Assembly (NCBI RefSeq): GCF_025630775.1
Contig: NZ_JAOSZE010000010.1
Location: 1 to 64,000 of the forward strand
Direction of reading: 5' to 3'
DNA from: Actinoplanes sp. KI2
GTDB taxonomy: Bacteria; Actinomycetota; Actinomycetes; Mycobacteriales; Micromonosporaceae
Length of the DNA stretch: 64,000 nt
Made by a program: the position numbers and the translations under genes. The stretch's first letter is position 1; every line of letters begins with the position of its first letter. The notes under the pieces are model-generated. The model ran no database searches and was not told the origin of the DNA. It worked only from the letters and a program-made list of their open reading frames with translations. Shown here one piece after another: positions 42,692 to 54,062 of this stretch.

Positions 42692-45600
42692 TCACAGCCG
42701 CGGCAGCGCGGCCTCGATCAGCGCCGACTGCTCGGCGTCGTGCATCTTCGCCGAGCCGACCGCCGGCGCGGCCGCCGCCGGCCGGGAGATGCGCCGCAGG
42801 CGGACGCCCTCGAGGTGCTCGAGCAGGTTGAGCGCCACGAACGACCAGGCGCCCTGGTTGGCCGGCTCCTCCTGCACCCAGGCGAAGTCCTCGGCGTTCG
42901 GGAACTGGGCGAGCACCGCCTTGAGCTCGGCCACCGGCAGCGGGTAGATCTGCTCCATCCGGATGATCGCGGTGTCGGTGATGCCGCGCTCGGCCCGTGC
43001 CTGGAACAGGTCGTAGTAGACCTTGCCGGAGCAGAGCAATACCCTCCGCACCGAGCTATTCGCCAAAGGTGCCCCGTTGACCCCGGCGTCGCCGATCACC
43101 GGCTGGAAGCTGCCCTGGGTGAAGTCGGCGACCGAGGACGTGGCGAGCTTGTGCCGCAGCAGCGACTTCGGCGAGAACACCACGAGCGGCTTGCGCTTGG
43201 TGGTCAGCGCCTGGCGACGCAGCAGGTGGAAGTAGTTCGCCGGGGTGGTGACGTTGGCCACCCGCATGTTGTCCTGCGCGCACAGCTGCAGGAACCGCTC
43301 GGGACGGCCGGACGAGTGGTCCGGACCCTGGCCCTCCTGGCCGTGCGGGAGCAGCAGCACGAGCGACGACTGCTGGCCCCACTTCACCTCGCCGGAGGAG
43401 ATGAACTCGTCCACGATCGACTGGGCGCCGTTGGCGAAGTCGCCGAACTGGGCCTCCCAGAGCACCAGCGCGTCCGGGTTCTCCACCGAGTAGCCGTACT
43501 CGAAGCCCATCGCGGCGTACTCGCTGAGCAGCGAGTCGTGCACGAAGAACCGGGCGTTGCCGGTGGTCAGCGTGGACAGCGGCAGGAAGTCCTTACCGGT
43601 CTTCGAGTCGACGATCGAGGCGTGCCGGGAGACGAACGTGCCGCGCCGCGAGTCCTGCCCGGCCAGCCGGACCGTGACGCCCTGGCTGAGCAGCGAGCCG
43701 AACGCGACCAGCTCGCCGAACGCCCAGTCGATGCCGCCGTCGTTGGCCATCTTGGCCCGCCGCTCGAGAAGCTGCTGGACCCGCTTGTGCGGGGTGAAGC
43801 CCTCGGGCAGCTCGATGTGCGCCTGGCCGACCGAGGCGACCACGGCGGCGTCGACCGCGGTGTCCACCAGCGGCTCCGGCTCCTCGGCGATCACCCGCGG
43901 TCGCGGCGGCGTGCCGGCCGCGTCCCGGGTGGCCTTGAAGACCTGCTCCAGCTGGGACTGGTAGTCGCGCAGCTGTTCCTGGGCGTCGTCGACGGTGATG
44001 TCGCCGCGGCCGATGAGGTCCTCGGTGTACAGCTTCCGCACCGAGCGCTTGGTGTCGATGATCTGGTACATCCGCGGGTTGGTCATCGACGGGTCGTCGC
44101 CCTCGTTGTGGCCGCGGCGGCGGTAGCAGACCAGGTCGATCACGACGTCCTTGTTGAACGCCTGGCGGTACTCGAAGGCCAGCTTCGCGACCCGCACGAC
44201 GGCCTCCGGGTCGTCGCCGTTCACGTGGAAGATCGGCGCCTGGATCATCCGGGCCACGTCGGTCGAGTACATCGACGAGCGGCTGTACTCGGGCGCGGTG
44301 GTGAAGCCGACCTGGTTGTTCACGATCACGTGGACCGTGCCGCCGGTGCGGTACCCGCGCAGCTGGGAGAGGTTGAGCGTCTCGGCGACCACGCCCTGAC
44401 CGGCGAACGCGGCGTCGCCGTGCACCAGCACCGGGAGCACGGTGTAGCCGTGCAGGCCCAGGTCGAGGCGGTCCTGCTTGGCGCGGACGATGCCCTCGAG
44501 CACCGGGTCGACCGCCTCCAGGTGGGACGGGTTGGCCACCACGCTGACGGTCGTCGAGCTCTCGCCGTCCGGCGTCGTGTACTTCCCGGTCTGGCCCAGG
44601 TGGTATTTCACGTCGCCGGAGCCGTGCGAGGACTTCGGGTCCATCTGACCCTCGAACTCGTAGAAGATCTTCTCGTACGGCTTGCCGACGATGTTGGCGA
44701 GCACGTTCAGCCGGCCGCGGTGGGCCATGCCGATCACCATCTCGTCCAGCTGTGCCTCGGCCGACGACTGGAGCACGGCGTCCAGCAGCGGGATCAGCGA
44801 CTCGCCGCCCTCCAGCGAGAACCGCTTCTGCCCGACGAACTTGGTCTGCAGGAAGGTCTCGAAGGCCTCGGCGGCGTTCAGCCGGTTGAGGATGTGCTTC
44901 TGCTCGTCCTGGTCCGGCTTGGTGTACTTGATTTCGATCCGGTCCTGGATCCAGCGCCGCTCCTCGGGGCCCTGGATGTGCATGTACTCGATGCCGACCC
45001 GGCGGCAGTACGTGTCGCGCAGCACGCCGAGCACGTCACGCAGCTTCATCCGCTGCTTGCCGGCGAAGCCGCCGACCGGGAACGTGCGGTCGAGGTCCCA
45101 CAGGGTCAGGCCGTGCTGCAGCACGTCCAGGTCGGGGTGGCGGCGGATCTCGAACTCGAGCGGGTCGGTGTCGGCCATCAGGTGACCGCGCACCCGGTAC
45201 GCGTGGATCAGCTCGACCACCCGCGCGGCCTTGTCGATCTGCCCCTCGGAGGTGCGCGCGACGTCCCGCACCCAGCGCACCGGCTCGTACGGGATGCGCA
45301 GCGAGGTGAAGATGTCGTCGTAGAACCCGTGGTCGCCGAGCAGCAGCTCGTTCATCACCTTGAGGAACTCGCCGGACTGAGCGCCCTGGATGACCCGGTG
45401 GTCGTACGTGCTGGTGAGCGTGGTGACCTTGCTGACACCGAGGTCGGACAGGGTCTCGTCGCTCATGCCGGCGTTCTGCGCCGGGTACTCCATGGCGCCC
45501 ACGCCGATGATCGCGCTCTGCCCGCTCATCAGCCGCGGGATGGAGTGCACCGTGCCGATGCCGCCCGGGTTGGTCAGCGAGATGGTCGTGCCGGTGTAGT

Positions 45601-46405
45601 CGTCCATGGTCAGCTCGTTGCGGCGGGCGCGCCGGACCACGTCCTCGTACGCCTGCCAGAACTTGCGGAAGTCCATGTCCTCGCAGTTCTTGATGGACGG
45701 CACCACCAGGGTGCGGGAGCCGTCCTTCTTGGCGAGGTCGATGGCGATGCCGAGGTTGATGTGCTCGGGGGTGACCAGCGCGGGCTTGCCGTCGATCTCG
45801 GCGTATGAGTTGTTCATCTCCGGGTGGGCGACCACGGCGCGGACCAGGGCCCAGCCGATGAGGTGGGTGAAGCTGACCTTGCCGCCGCGCCCGCGGGCGA
45901 GGTGGTTGTTGATGACGATGCGGTTGTCGACCATCAGCTTGGCCGGGACGGCCCGCACCGAGGTCGCGGTGGGCACCTCGAGCGAGGCGTCCATGTTCTG
46001 CACGATCTTGGCGGCGACGCCACGCAGAGTAGTGACCTTGGCGCCCTCGGGGGCCTTCCCGTTCGAGGCGGCCGGTGCGGGCTTCGCGGCCGGGGCCGGC
46101 TTGGGCGTGGTAGCAGGCTTCGCGGCCTCGGGCACGGTGGGCTTCACCGGCGCGACCGTCACCGCGGCCGGGGCGTCCGTGCCGGCGCGGGCCGCCGAGG
46201 CGGTCGCGTTCGCGGCGGTCGCCTCGTCGGGCGTGACGATCGATCCGGTGGCCATCGCCGGCTTGTAGTCGGCGAAGAAGTCGTGCCAGGCCGGGTCGAC
46301 GCTGGAGGGGTCGGCCAAGTAGCGCTGGTACATCTCGTCGACGATCCACTCGTTGGGACCGAAGTCCGCGAGTGGGTTGTCTTGCGAAGTCTGCTGGGTC
46401 GACAC
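42692..46405 (-). CDS. kgd: Multifunctional 2-oxoglutarate decarboxylase/dehydrogenase Kgd
   Basis: A 1237-residue fused enzyme of the TCA cycle. An N-terminal helix ([20 protein letters not shown]) and an Ala/Pro linker lead to an E2-like acyltransferase domain (about 85-330, [30 protein letters not shown]), then the thiamine-diphosphate E1 region ([48 protein letters not shown]). It forms succinyl-CoA or succinic semialdehyde from 2-oxoglutarate; in relatives it is controlled by the FHA protein GarA. The GTG start ([11 protein letters not shown]) matches homologue N-termini. Confidence 0.95.
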   Translation of the reverse strand: MSTQQTSQDNPLADFGPNEWIVDEMYQRYLADPSSVDPAWHDFFADYKPAMATGSIVTPDEATAANATASAARAGTDAPAAVTVAPVKPTVPEAAKPATTPKPAPAAKPAPAASNGKAPEGAKVTTLRGVAAKIVQNMDASLEVPTATSVRAVPAKLMVDNRIVINNHLARGRGGKVSFTHLIGWALVRAVVAHPEMNNSYAEIDGKPALVTPEHINLGIAIDLAKKDGSRTLVVPSIKNCEDMDFRKFWQAYEDVVRRARRNELTMDDYTGTTISLTNPGGIGTVHSIPRLMSGQSAIIGVGAMEYPAQNAGMSDETLSDLGVSKVTTLTSTYDHRVIQGAQSGEFLKVMNELLLGDHGFYDDIFTSLRIPYEPVRWVRDVARTSEGQIDKAARVVELIHAYRVRGHLMADTDPLEFEIRRHPDLDVLQHGLTLWDLDRTFPVGGFAGKQRMKLRDVLGVLRDTYCRRVGIEYMHIQGPEERRWIQDRIEIKYTKPDQDEQKHILNRLNAAEAFETFLQTKFVGQKRFSLEGGESLIPLLDAVLQSSAEAQLDEMVIGMAHRGRLNVLANIVGKPYEKIFYEFEGQMDPKSSHGSGDVKYHLGQTGKYTTPDGESSTTVSVVANPSHLEAVDPVLEGIVRAKQDRLDLGLHGYTVLPVLVHGDAAFAGQGVVAETLNLSQLRGYRTGGTVHVIVNNQVGFTTAPEYSRSSMYSTDVARMIQAPIFHVNGDDPEAVVRVAKLAFEYRQAFNKDVVIDLVCYRRRGHNEGDDPSMTNPRMYQIIDTKRSVRKLYTEDLIGRGDITVDDAQEQLRDYQSQLEQVFKATRDAAGTPPRPRVIAEEPEPLVDTAVDAAVVASVGQAHIELPEGFTPHKRVQQLLERRAKMANDGGIDWAFGELVAFGSLLSQGVTVRLAGQDSRRGTFVSRHASIVDSKTGKDFLPLSTLTTGNARFFVHDSLLSEYAAMGFEYGYSVENPDALVLWEAQFGDFANGAQSIVDEFISSGEVKWGQQSSLVLLLPHGQEGQGPDHSSGRPERFLQLCAQDNMRVANVTTPANYFHLLRRQALTTKRKPLVVFSPKSLLRHKLATSSVADFTQGSFQPVIGDAGVNGAPLANSSVRRVLLCSGKVYYDLFQARAERGITDTAIIRMEQIYPLPVAELKAVLAQFPNAEDFAWVQEEPANQGAWSFVALNLLEHLEGVRLRRISRPAAAAPAVGSAKMHDAEQSALIEAALPRL

Positions 46406-46550
46406 TTTCGTGTTCGCCTCTTTCACCGTGTTTGTCAGCACGCAACCGCTTCGTCGCGTGGGACGGGAAGAATTCGGTGTCAAGGCTACGCCGTGCCCGG
46501 GCGTGGCTCGTCCCCGCGTCGGGGGTCCGGACGCGGAAACTTAAGGTTCG

Positions 46551-47371
46551 TTAGCTGATATCCCTACGCTTGGTAATCAGCGTACCCACGACTCCCGCAA
46601 CTATCGCGTAGCCGATCAACACGGCGGCGCCGACCCAGCGCGGAGGGTTACCGGGAAGTTCGGTACCCGACAGCATGAGCTGCGACGCCGTGGTCGGGAT
46701 CAGCACCTCGAGCTTGTCGATCCATTTGGCCACGTGGTCGGCGAGCAGGCTGAAGATCACCCCGAGCGCCGTGGAGCCGACCGTGTAGACGATGGCGAGG
46801 ATCAGCGTGGCCGCCAGCTGGCTGCGGATGAGCACGCCGAGCCCGACGCCGAGCACCGCCCACAGCACGAAGGCCAGCGCGTTGAGCCCGATCGCCCGCC
46901 ACACCGCCGGCTCGCCGAACTGGGAGGGTACGTTCAGCGCATCCATGATGATCGGCACCAGCAGCAGGTTGAGTGCCGTGGTGACGGCCCAGACCACGAG
47001 GCCCACGACGATCCCGGCGCCGAGCTTGGCCAGGATGACCGCCTCCCGCCGGGGTGTCACCAGGAACGTGGTGGTGGCGGTGAGGTGGAAGAACTCGCTG
47101 GTCACGATGATCGCGGAGAGCAGCAGGACGATCAGCACGCCCATGTACTGCCCGGTGGTGTAGAGGTTGGTGGCGATGTTGATCGGCAGGCTGGCCGCCT
47201 CGACCTGGGCCTGCGCGTCGGCGCCGCCGCCGTTGGCCTGGCCGCTGATCAACGCGTACGAGGTGAGCCAGTTGAAGCCGACGCTGAGCGCATAGAGCGG
47301 CACCAGGATCAGCCCCATGATCCACCACAGCGAGGTGGTGCGGAGCTTGAAGAGCTCGGCGTTGACCAGTC

Positions 47372-47375
<4 letters not shown>
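46551..47375 (-). CDS. ABC-2 type exporter permease
   Basis: A 274-residue membrane protein with six helices. It begins MRLVNAELFKLRTTSLWW, the standard start of ABC-2 permeases, with a large first outside loop (about 38-68). It starts in the ATGA overlap with its ATPase gene, so the two form one exporter. The substrate is unknown; drug or lipid export is typical. Confidence 0.9.
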
Positions 47376-48289
<914 letters not shown>

Positions 48290-48448
48290 CGACCCAACTC
48301 CTTCGGCCTGTTCTCAGAAGGATCAACGTACTAGGTCGGCGCCATTCACGTGGCCCCCTGGCCAGGCGCACAAGCCGTTCATTTCTCGGCCATGAATCCC
48401 CACCAAGGCCGACATTCCATCGGCAGGTGTCACCCTTACACAGATCAC

Positions 48449-49210
48449 ATGGCCGTTCTTCTGACCGCACCCGCATCCACCGGGACCAGCGGCTACACCC
48501 TGCTCATCGCCGACGACTCCAGCCAGGTCGCCGCCGCGCAGCGGCTGCGCCACGACGTGTTCGCCGGCGAACTCGGCGCCCGTCTGCACGACGCCGTGGA
48601 CGGTCGGGATGCCGACGAATTCGATGAGCACTGCGACCACCTGATCGTCCGGGACGACGAGACGGGACAGGTGGTCGGCACCTACCGGATGCTTCCCCCC
48701 AAGGCAGCCGAGCGGGCCGGGCATCGCTACGGAGATGGCGAGTTCGACCTGAGCGCGCTGCGCCCGCTGCGCGACCAGCTGGTCGAGACCGGGCGATCCT
48801 GCGTGCACCCCGACCACCGCACCGGTGCCGTGGTCAACCTGATGTGGGCCGGTATCGCCCGCTACCTGCACCTGAACAACCTGCGCTGGCTGGCCGGGTG
48901 CGCCTCGGTGCCGCTGGCCGACGGCGGCGCGACCGCGGCCGGGGTCTGGGCCCGGGTGCAGTCCAAGCACCTCGCGCCGCCCGCCCTGCGGGTCAAGCCG
49001 CGGGACAACTGGCTGCTGCGCACCGAGCTGGTCGGCGACCCGAAGCTGCAGCCACCCGCGCTCCTCAAGGGTTACCTGCGGCTGGGTAGCTGGATCTGCG
49101 GGGAGCCGGCCTACGACGCCGACTTCGACTGCGCCGACTTCTACGTCCTGTTCTCGATGGACCGCCTCGACCCGCGCTACCGCCGGCACTTCCTGGGAGC
49201 GGCTCGATGA
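48449..49210 (+). CDS. olsB: GNAT-type N-acyltransferase, OlsB-like
   Basis: A 253-residue acyltransferase of the acyl-homoserine-lactone-synthase-like group. Conserved: RLRHDVFAGELGARL, DEFDEHCDHLIVRDDETGQV, GTYRMLPP and ELGRSCVHP-like VETGRSCVHPDHR. OlsB joins a 3-hydroxyacyl chain from ACP to ornithine, the first step of ornithine lipids. The ATGA overlap with a PlsC-like gene, the OlsA position, supports this. Ornithine as acceptor is an inference. Confidence 0.8.
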   Translation: MAVLLTAPASTGTSGYTLLIADDSSQVAAAQRLRHDVFAGELGARLHDAVDGRDADEFDEHCDHLIVRDDETGQVVGTYRMLPPKAAERAGHRYGDGEFDLSALRPLRDQLVETGRSCVHPDHRTGAVVNLMWAGIARYLHLNNLRWLAGCASVPLADGGATAAGVWARVQSKHLAPPALRVKPRDNWLLRTELVGDPKLQPPALLKGYLRLGSWICGEPAYDADFDCADFYVLFSMDRLDPRYRRHFLGAAR

Positions 49211-49968
49211 TGTGGCAGCCCGTCTCCGGCTGCGGGGACCAGTGCCGCGACGGTGCCGACCCGCACGCGGCCCGGGGCATGGCGACGCTGCGAATGGTGA
49301 CGCTGGCCGGCGTACTCCTCGGTGGGTTTCTGCTGGTGCCGCTCGTGCGCGGCCCCGCGCTGCGGACCCTCGCCCGCACGATGCTCGCGGTCCTCGGGAT
49401 CCGGCTGGTCCGGCAGGGTCCGACGCTGCGGGCGGGCAGCCTGCTGACCGCCAACCACGTCTCCTGGCTGGACATTCTCGTGCTGCTCGCGGTGGCGCCG
49501 GTGCGGCTGGTGGCCAAGGGCGAGGTGGGCGCCTGGCCGGGGATCGGGGCGCTGGCCGGTCTCTCCGGGGCGATCTTCATCGACCGGTCGCGCCCGAAGG
49601 CGCTGCCGGCCACGGTGGCCGAGGTGGCTGCCGCGCTGCGGGCCGGGCGGTCGGTCGCGGCCTTCCCGGAGGGTACGACGTTCTGCGGTGCCAATCAGGG
49701 ACGATTCCGGCCCGCGCTGTTCCAGGCGGCGATCGACGCCGGCGCACCGGTGGTGCCCGCCTCGATCCGCTACGACTCGACCGCGGCCGCGTTCATCGGG
49801 GACGACACCCTGTGGGACTCGATCCGCCGGGTGGCCGCGCTCCGGTCGCTCACCGTCACCCTGGTGACCGCCCCGGCGCTGCGCCCGACCGCCGACGCCG
49901 ACCGCCGTACGCTGGCCCGCACCGCCCAGTCCTCGCTGGGTCCATCTGGGTACCGGCTGGCAGCGTAG
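49207..49968 (+). CDS. olsA: 1-acylglycerol-3-phosphate-type acyltransferase, OlsA-like
   Basis: A 253-residue membrane-associated acyltransferase with a hydrophobic helix at about 28-50. The PlsC blocks are NHVSWLDILV (H-x4-D), FIDRSRPKAL and FPEGTTFCG. As the second gene after the OlsB-like one, it likely adds the second fatty acid to lyso-ornithine lipid; a normal phosphatidic-acid role cannot be excluded. It starts in an ATGA overlap. Confidence 0.82.
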   Translation: MMWQPVSGCGDQCRDGADPHAARGMATLRMVTLAGVLLGGFLLVPLVRGPALRTLARTMLAVLGIRLVRQGPTLRAGSLLTANHVSWLDILVLLAVAPVRLVAKGEVGAWPGIGALAGLSGAIFIDRSRPKALPATVAEVAAALRAGRSVAAFPEGTTFCGANQGRFRPALFQAAIDAGAPVVPASIRYDSTAAAFIGDDTLWDSIRRVAALRSLTVTLVTAPALRPTADADRRTLARTAQSSLGPSGYRLAA

Positions 49969-49977
49969 CTGGATACT

Positions 49978-49997
49978 TTCACAGACAACATTCAGCC
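49978..49997 (+). promoter_or_regulatory. Shared 20-base motif, copy 1, before the response regulator
   Basis: TTCACAGACAACATTCAGCC ends 34 bases before ATG 50032. A copy with 17 of 20 identical bases lies 43 bases before htrA (52334-52353). A likely self-regulation site for the OmpR-type regulator. Confidence 0.55.
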
Positions 49998-50031
49998 TAC
50001 GTGCAGCCAGGGTGCAGTGGATTGATAAACA

Positions 50032-50754
50032 ATGGGTCTCATGGCGACCCAGACCCAGCCCAAGCAGAGTGAGGCGAAGCTCCTCGTCGTCGAGGACGAC
50101 GCGAATATTCTCGAGCTCCTCTCCGCAAGTCTCCGCTTCGCCGGGTTCGACGTCAGCACCGCCACCAGCGGCAGCGCTGCCGTCAGCGCGGCGAAGAACG
50201 CGACGCCCGACCTGGTCGTCCTCGACGTGATGCTGCCCGATCTCGACGGCTTCGAAGTGATCCGGCTGATGCGTGAGGGCGGGCAGCGCACTCCCGTGGT
50301 GTTCCTGACCGCCCGCGACGGCACCGAGGACAAGATCCGGGGGCTGACCCTGGGTGGCGACGACTACGTGACCAAGCCGTTCAGCCTCGAGGAGCTCACC
50401 GCCCGCATCCGGGCCGTGCTCCGGCGTACCGCCGCGGGCGACGAGGAGCCGTCCCGCCTGGTCTTCGCCGACCTGGAGCTCGACGAGGAGACGCACGAGG
50501 TGTACCGGGCCGGCCAGCGCGTGCAGCTGTCGCCGACCGAGTTCAAGCTGCTGCGCTACCTGATGCTCAACGCGAACCGGGTGCTGTCCAAGGCGCAGAT
50601 CCTGGACCACGTCTGGAAGTACGACTTCCGTGGTGACGACAACATCGTCGAGTCGTATATCTCCTACCTCCGGCGCAAGGTCGACAACGTTCAGCCGCGC
50701 CTGATCCACACCCTTCGCGGCGTCGGGTACGTGCTGCGCAAACCCGCCGTCTGA
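50032..50754 (+). CDS. OmpR-family response regulator
   Basis: A 240-residue regulator. The receiver domain has acidic EDD, phospho-acceptor Asp65 (VVLDVMLPDLDG) and Lys in DDYVTKPF; the C-terminal winged helix has LSPTEFKLLRYLMLNANRVL and SYISYLRRKVD, ending in LRGVGYVLR. It resembles mycobacterial TrcR-type regulators. ATG 50041 is another possible start. The kinase follows after 7 bases. The shared motif before this gene and before htrA suggests both are targets. Confidence 0.94.
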   Translation: MGLMATQTQPKQSEAKLLVVEDDANILELLSASLRFAGFDVSTATSGSAAVSAAKNATPDLVVLDVMLPDLDGFEVIRLMREGGQRTPVVFLTARDGTEDKIRGLTLGGDDYVTKPFSLEELTARIRAVLRRTAAGDEEPSRLVFADLELDEETHEVYRAGQRVQLSPTEFKLLRYLMLNANRVLSKAQILDHVWKYDFRGDDNIVESYISYLRRKVDNVQPRLIHTLRGVGYVLRKPAV

Positions 50755-50761
50755 GCCCGCG

Positions 50762-52357
50762 ATGACGCTGACCGAGCGGGTTCGCAACTCGATCCCGCCG
50801 CAGCCGAACCTGCGCCGCGTATCGCTGCGCACCAAGCTCGTCGCCTCGGTGCTGATCCTGGTGTTCGCGGCGCTCACGCTGATCAGCCTGGCCAGCACGT
50901 ACGCGCTGCACAGCTACCTGATCTCGCGGATGGACGACCAGCTGCGCACGTTCGCGAACACCTCGGTGGCGGCGGAGAAGGCCAACGACCGGGCGCTCAC
51001 CACCCGGTACTGGGTGGTCGTGCCGCCGGACTACCTGGCCTCCTGGAAGTCGACCACCGGGGTCGGTCCGGTCTACCCGCAGGAGATCGCGGCCGGCGAC
51101 CAGCCGCCGTTCCTGACCAATCTCGCGGCCATCGGCGCCCGGGCGAACACGCCGTACACGGTCCGCTCGAACAACGGCAAGTACATCTGGCGGATGCTCG
51201 TGCTCCGGCTCGACGACGGCACGGTGCTCTACGTCGGGCAGCGGATGGCCGGCATCGACGAGGCGATCGCCCGGCTGGTGCGGGCCGACATCCTGGTCGG
51301 AGTCGGTGTGTTGATCGCGTTGGCGGCGGTCGGTGCGGCGCTGGTGCGGCAGAGCCTGATCCCGTTGTTGCAGATCGAGCGGACCGCGGCCGCGATCGGG
51401 GCCGGTGATCTGAGCCAGCGGGTGCCCGATCCGGAGGAGCACGACGGCAGCGAGCCGACGACCGAGCTGGGCCGGTTGTCGCGGGCGTTGAACGCGATGC
51501 TGGCGCAGATCGAGGCGGCGTTCACGGCCCGGGCGCAGTCCGAGCAGTCGGCCCGCCAGGCGGCCGAGGCCGCCCAGATCTCCGAGGCGCGGGCGCTGGA
51601 GTCGGAGGCTCGGGCGCTGGCGTCGGAGGCGAAGATGCGGCAGTTCGTGGCGGATGCGTCGCATGAGTTGCGGACGCCGTTGACCACGATTCGGGGTTTT
51701 GCCGAGTTGTACCGGCAGGGCGCGGTCGCCGATCCGGAGGACGTGGCGAAGCTGGTGCGCCGGATCGAGGACGAGGCGGCCCGGATGGGTCTGCTGGTGG
51801 AGGACCTGTTGCTGCTGGCCCGGCTGGATCGGGAGCGGCCGTTGACGCTGGGTCCGGTGGAGTTGCCGGTGCTGGCGTTGGACGCGGTGCAGGCGGCGGA
51901 GGCGATGGCGCCCGAGCGCGAGATCAGGCTGGACGTTCGGGACGAGCCGGAGCGGCTGGTGGCGTACGGTGATGATGCGCGGCTGCGGCAGGTGATCGGA
52001 AACCTGATGACCAACGCGTTGACGCACACCCCGCCGGATGCGTCGGTGACCCTGCGGTTGTTCGCCGAGGAGGGCAGCCGGGCGGTGGTGGAGATCTCGG
52101 ATACCGGGCCGGGTTTGTCGGAGGCGCAGAAGGCGCGGGTGTTCGAGCGGTTCTATCGGGTCGATGAGGCGCGGACGCGGCGGACCGATCGGACGGCGAC
52201 CGGTACGGGTCTGGGGCTGGCCATTGTGGCGGCGATCGTGCGGGCCCATCAAGGGACCGTCGAGGTGATCAGCGAACGCGACAAGGGAGCGACGTTCCGG
52301 GTCACTTTGCCCACCGTAAACCCGGACAAAAGCTTCACAGAAAACATCCAGGCGTAA
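50762..52357 (+). CDS. Membrane sensor histidine kinase, EnvZ type
   Basis: A 531-residue kinase: helix 1 (about 28-50), an outside sensor domain (about 51-178), helix 2 (about 179-200), HAMP, a helical charged spacer (ARALESEARALASEAK), a HisKA domain with His301 (ADASHELRTPLTT), and an ATPase domain (GNLMTNALTHTPP, DTGPGLSE, GTGLGLAIV). From about 51,300 on, leucine is often TTG, unlike the first third and the neighbours. Its last codons contain the second copy of the shared 20-base motif. Confidence 0.94.
   Translation: MTLTERVRNSIPPQPNLRRVSLRTKLVASVLILVFAALTLISLASTYALHSYLISRMDDQLRTFANTSVAAEKANDRALTTRYWVVVPPDYLASWKSTTGVGPVYPQEIAAGDQPPFLTNLAAIGARANTPYTVRSNNGKYIWRMLVLRLDDGTVLYVGQRMAGIDEAIARLVRADILVGVGVLIALAAVGAALVRQSLIPLLQIERTAAAIGAGDLSQRVPDPEEHDGSEPTTELGRLSRALNAMLAQIEAAFTARAQSEQSARQAAEAAQISEARALESEARALASEAKMRQFVADASHELRTPLTTIRGFAELYRQGAVADPEDVAKLVRRIEDEAARMGLLVEDLLLLARLDRERPLTLGPVELPVLALDAVQAAEAMAPEREIRLDVRDEPERLVAYGDDARLRQVIGNLMTNALTHTPPDASVTLRLFAEEGSRAVVEISDTGPGLSEAQKARVFERFYRVDEARTRRTDRTATGTGLGLAIVAAIVRAHQGTVEVISERDKGATFRVTLPTVNPDKSFTENIQA
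52334..52353 (+). promoter_or_regulatory. Shared 20-base motif, copy 2, before htrA
   Basis: TTCACAGAAAACATCCAGGC lies inside the last codons of the kinase gene and 43 bases before ATG 52397 of the HtrA-like protease. Confidence 0.5.
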
Positions 52358-52396
52358 CACAGTCGGATACGAGCCCAGCGGGGCAAGGTGAGTGTC

Positions 52397-53911
52397 ATGA
52401 ACGAGAACGAGACCGACCCGCGCCCCGCGGACGCCTCCACGGAGAGCAGCAGCCCGGAGTCGGGCCAGTCCGCGCAGCCGACCGTCGCCGTGCCGACGCA
52501 CGCCGGCGCGCCCGGCACCCCGCAGCCGCCTGCTCCGGCCGAGGTGCCCGGCGGTGGCAGCGTAGCGCCGCAGCCGCCGCAGCCGGCGTCGCCGTGGCAC
52601 CAGCAGCCGCAGCAGCCGCAGTCCCCGTGGCAGCAGCCCGGGCAGCAGCCGCAGCAGCCGGCCCACGCCGAGTACTCGCCGTATGCGCAGCAGCCGGCGT
52701 ACGCCGGCGCCTGGACCGAGGGCGGCACGCAGCAGCAGCCGGCCGTCGAGGGCCAGGCCTGGCAGCAGCCCGGCGAGGGCCATCCGGTCTGGGCCGCGCC
52801 GGTCGGCGACCAGCGCCCGCCGTCCAACGGCCGTGGCCGGAAGATCTTCGTGGCCGGTGCGGCCGCCGTGCTGATCGCGCTCGTCGCGGGCGGCGTCGGC
52901 GCCGCCACCGCGCTGGCCTTCGACAAGGGCGACGGCAGCAGCCCCAAGGTGCAGGTCGGCAACTCGTCGATCAGCCGGGTGGTCGACCGCTCCTCGCTCG
53001 CCCAGATCGCCTCCATGGTGGAGGGCAGCGTCGTGTCGATCACCACCGAGTCGGGCGAGGGCTCCGGCGTGATCACCTCGGCCGACGGCTACATCGTCAC
53101 CAACAACCACGTGGTCGCGACCGCCCAGGGCGACAAGGTCACCGTGATCTTCGCGGACGGCAAGAAGGCGACGGCCACGATCGTGGGCACCGACCCGCGT
53201 ACCGACCTGGCCGTGGTCAAGGCGAGCGGCGTCTCCGACCTCAAACCCGCACACTTCGGCAGCAGCGCGAACATGCAGGTCGGCGACACGGTGCTGGCGA
53301 TCGGCAGCCCGCTCGGCCTGGAGGGCTCGGTCACCGCCGGCATCATCAGCGCCAAGGACCGCACCATCCAGTCCAGCAGCGAGGGCGAGGGCCAGCAGAG
53401 CCCGTTCGGCAGCAACCAGCAGCAGCAGGGCTCCAGCACGACGATGTCCGGCCTGCTCCAGACCGACGCGCCGATCAACCCGGGCAACTCCGGCGGCGCC
53501 CTGGTCAACACCAACGGCGAGGTGATCGGCATCAACTCGGCGATCGCGACCCAGGGGCAGGGCTCCGGCAACATCGGTCTCGGCTTCGCGATCCCGAGCG
53601 ACAAGGCCAGCCAGGTCGCCAACGACCTGATGGCCGGCAAGAAGGTCAGCCACCCGGCGCTCGGCGTCAGCGTCACCGACGCGGAGAACGGCGGGGCGCT
53701 GGTCTCCAGCGTCACCCCGAACAGCCCGGCCGCCAAGGCCGGCCTCCAGCAGGGCGATGTCATCACGGCGGTGGACGGCAAGGCCATCGACGACTCGAAC
53801 GACCTGGTCGCCGCGGTGCAAGGCGGCACGGTCGGCCAGAAGATGGTCATCGAGTTCACCCGGGACGGGGCTAAGCAGCAGGCCACGGCCACCCTGGCCG
53901 AGGCTGAATAG
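52397..53911 (+). CDS. HtrA/DegP-like membrane-anchored serine protease
   Basis: A 504-residue protease: a Pro/Gln-rich cytoplasmic N-terminus (about 1-145), one transmembrane helix (about 150-172), a trypsin-like domain with triad His238 (TNNHVVA), Asp270 (RTDLAVV) and Ser365 (NPGNSGGAL), and a C-terminal PDZ domain (about 415-500). It degrades or refolds damaged proteins outside the membrane. ATG 52397 follows AAGGTGAG; GTG 52388 is an alternative. It sits after the two-component pair, which likely controls it. Confidence 0.93.
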   Translation: MNENETDPRPADASTESSSPESGQSAQPTVAVPTHAGAPGTPQPPAPAEVPGGGSVAPQPPQPASPWHQQPQQPQSPWQQPGQQPQQPAHAEYSPYAQQPAYAGAWTEGGTQQQPAVEGQAWQQPGEGHPVWAAPVGDQRPPSNGRGRKIFVAGAAAVLIALVAGGVGAATALAFDKGDGSSPKVQVGNSSISRVVDRSSLAQIASMVEGSVVSITTESGEGSGVITSADGYIVTNNHVVATAQGDKVTVIFADGKKATATIVGTDPRTDLAVVKASGVSDLKPAHFGSSANMQVGDTVLAIGSPLGLEGSVTAGIISAKDRTIQSSSEGEGQQSPFGSNQQQQGSSTTMSGLLQTDAPINPGNSGGALVNTNGEVIGINSAIATQGQGSGNIGLGFAIPSDKASQVANDLMAGKKVSHPALGVSVTDAENGGALVSSVTPNSPAAKAGLQQGDVITAVDGKAIDDSNDLVAAVQGGTVGQKMVIEFTRDGAKQQATATLAEAE

Positions 53912-53937
53912 GACCGAACGCCCCGCCGCACGCTTAT

Positions 53938-53970
53938 GTATGCCGGTAATTAGGGACTTTCACGGCATAC
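53938..53970. promoter_or_regulatory. Inverted repeat upstream of the M50-like gene
   Basis: GTATGCCG and CGGCATAC form a perfect 8-base inverted repeat 17 bases apart, starting 27 bases after the htrA stop and ending 92 bases before the next gene. It could be an operator or a weak hairpin. Confidence 0.35.
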
Positions 53971-54062
53971 GACGTTAATCTCCACCTGGGACTCGCCAGG
54001 GTGCTGGCCGACCGCCTACTCTCCAATCCGCCCATCGGCGGCGAGCAGCGAAAGGCCCCCAG

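Noticed and set aside
42740..45808. A 1022-codon plus-strand frame opposite kgd
   Set aside because: A shadow of kgd caused by GC bias at third positions; no domain features.
50567..53821. A 1084-codon minus-strand frame opposite the kinase and htrA
   Set aside because: Composition is arginine/leucine/glycine-rich and it covers three well-supported genes on the other strand.
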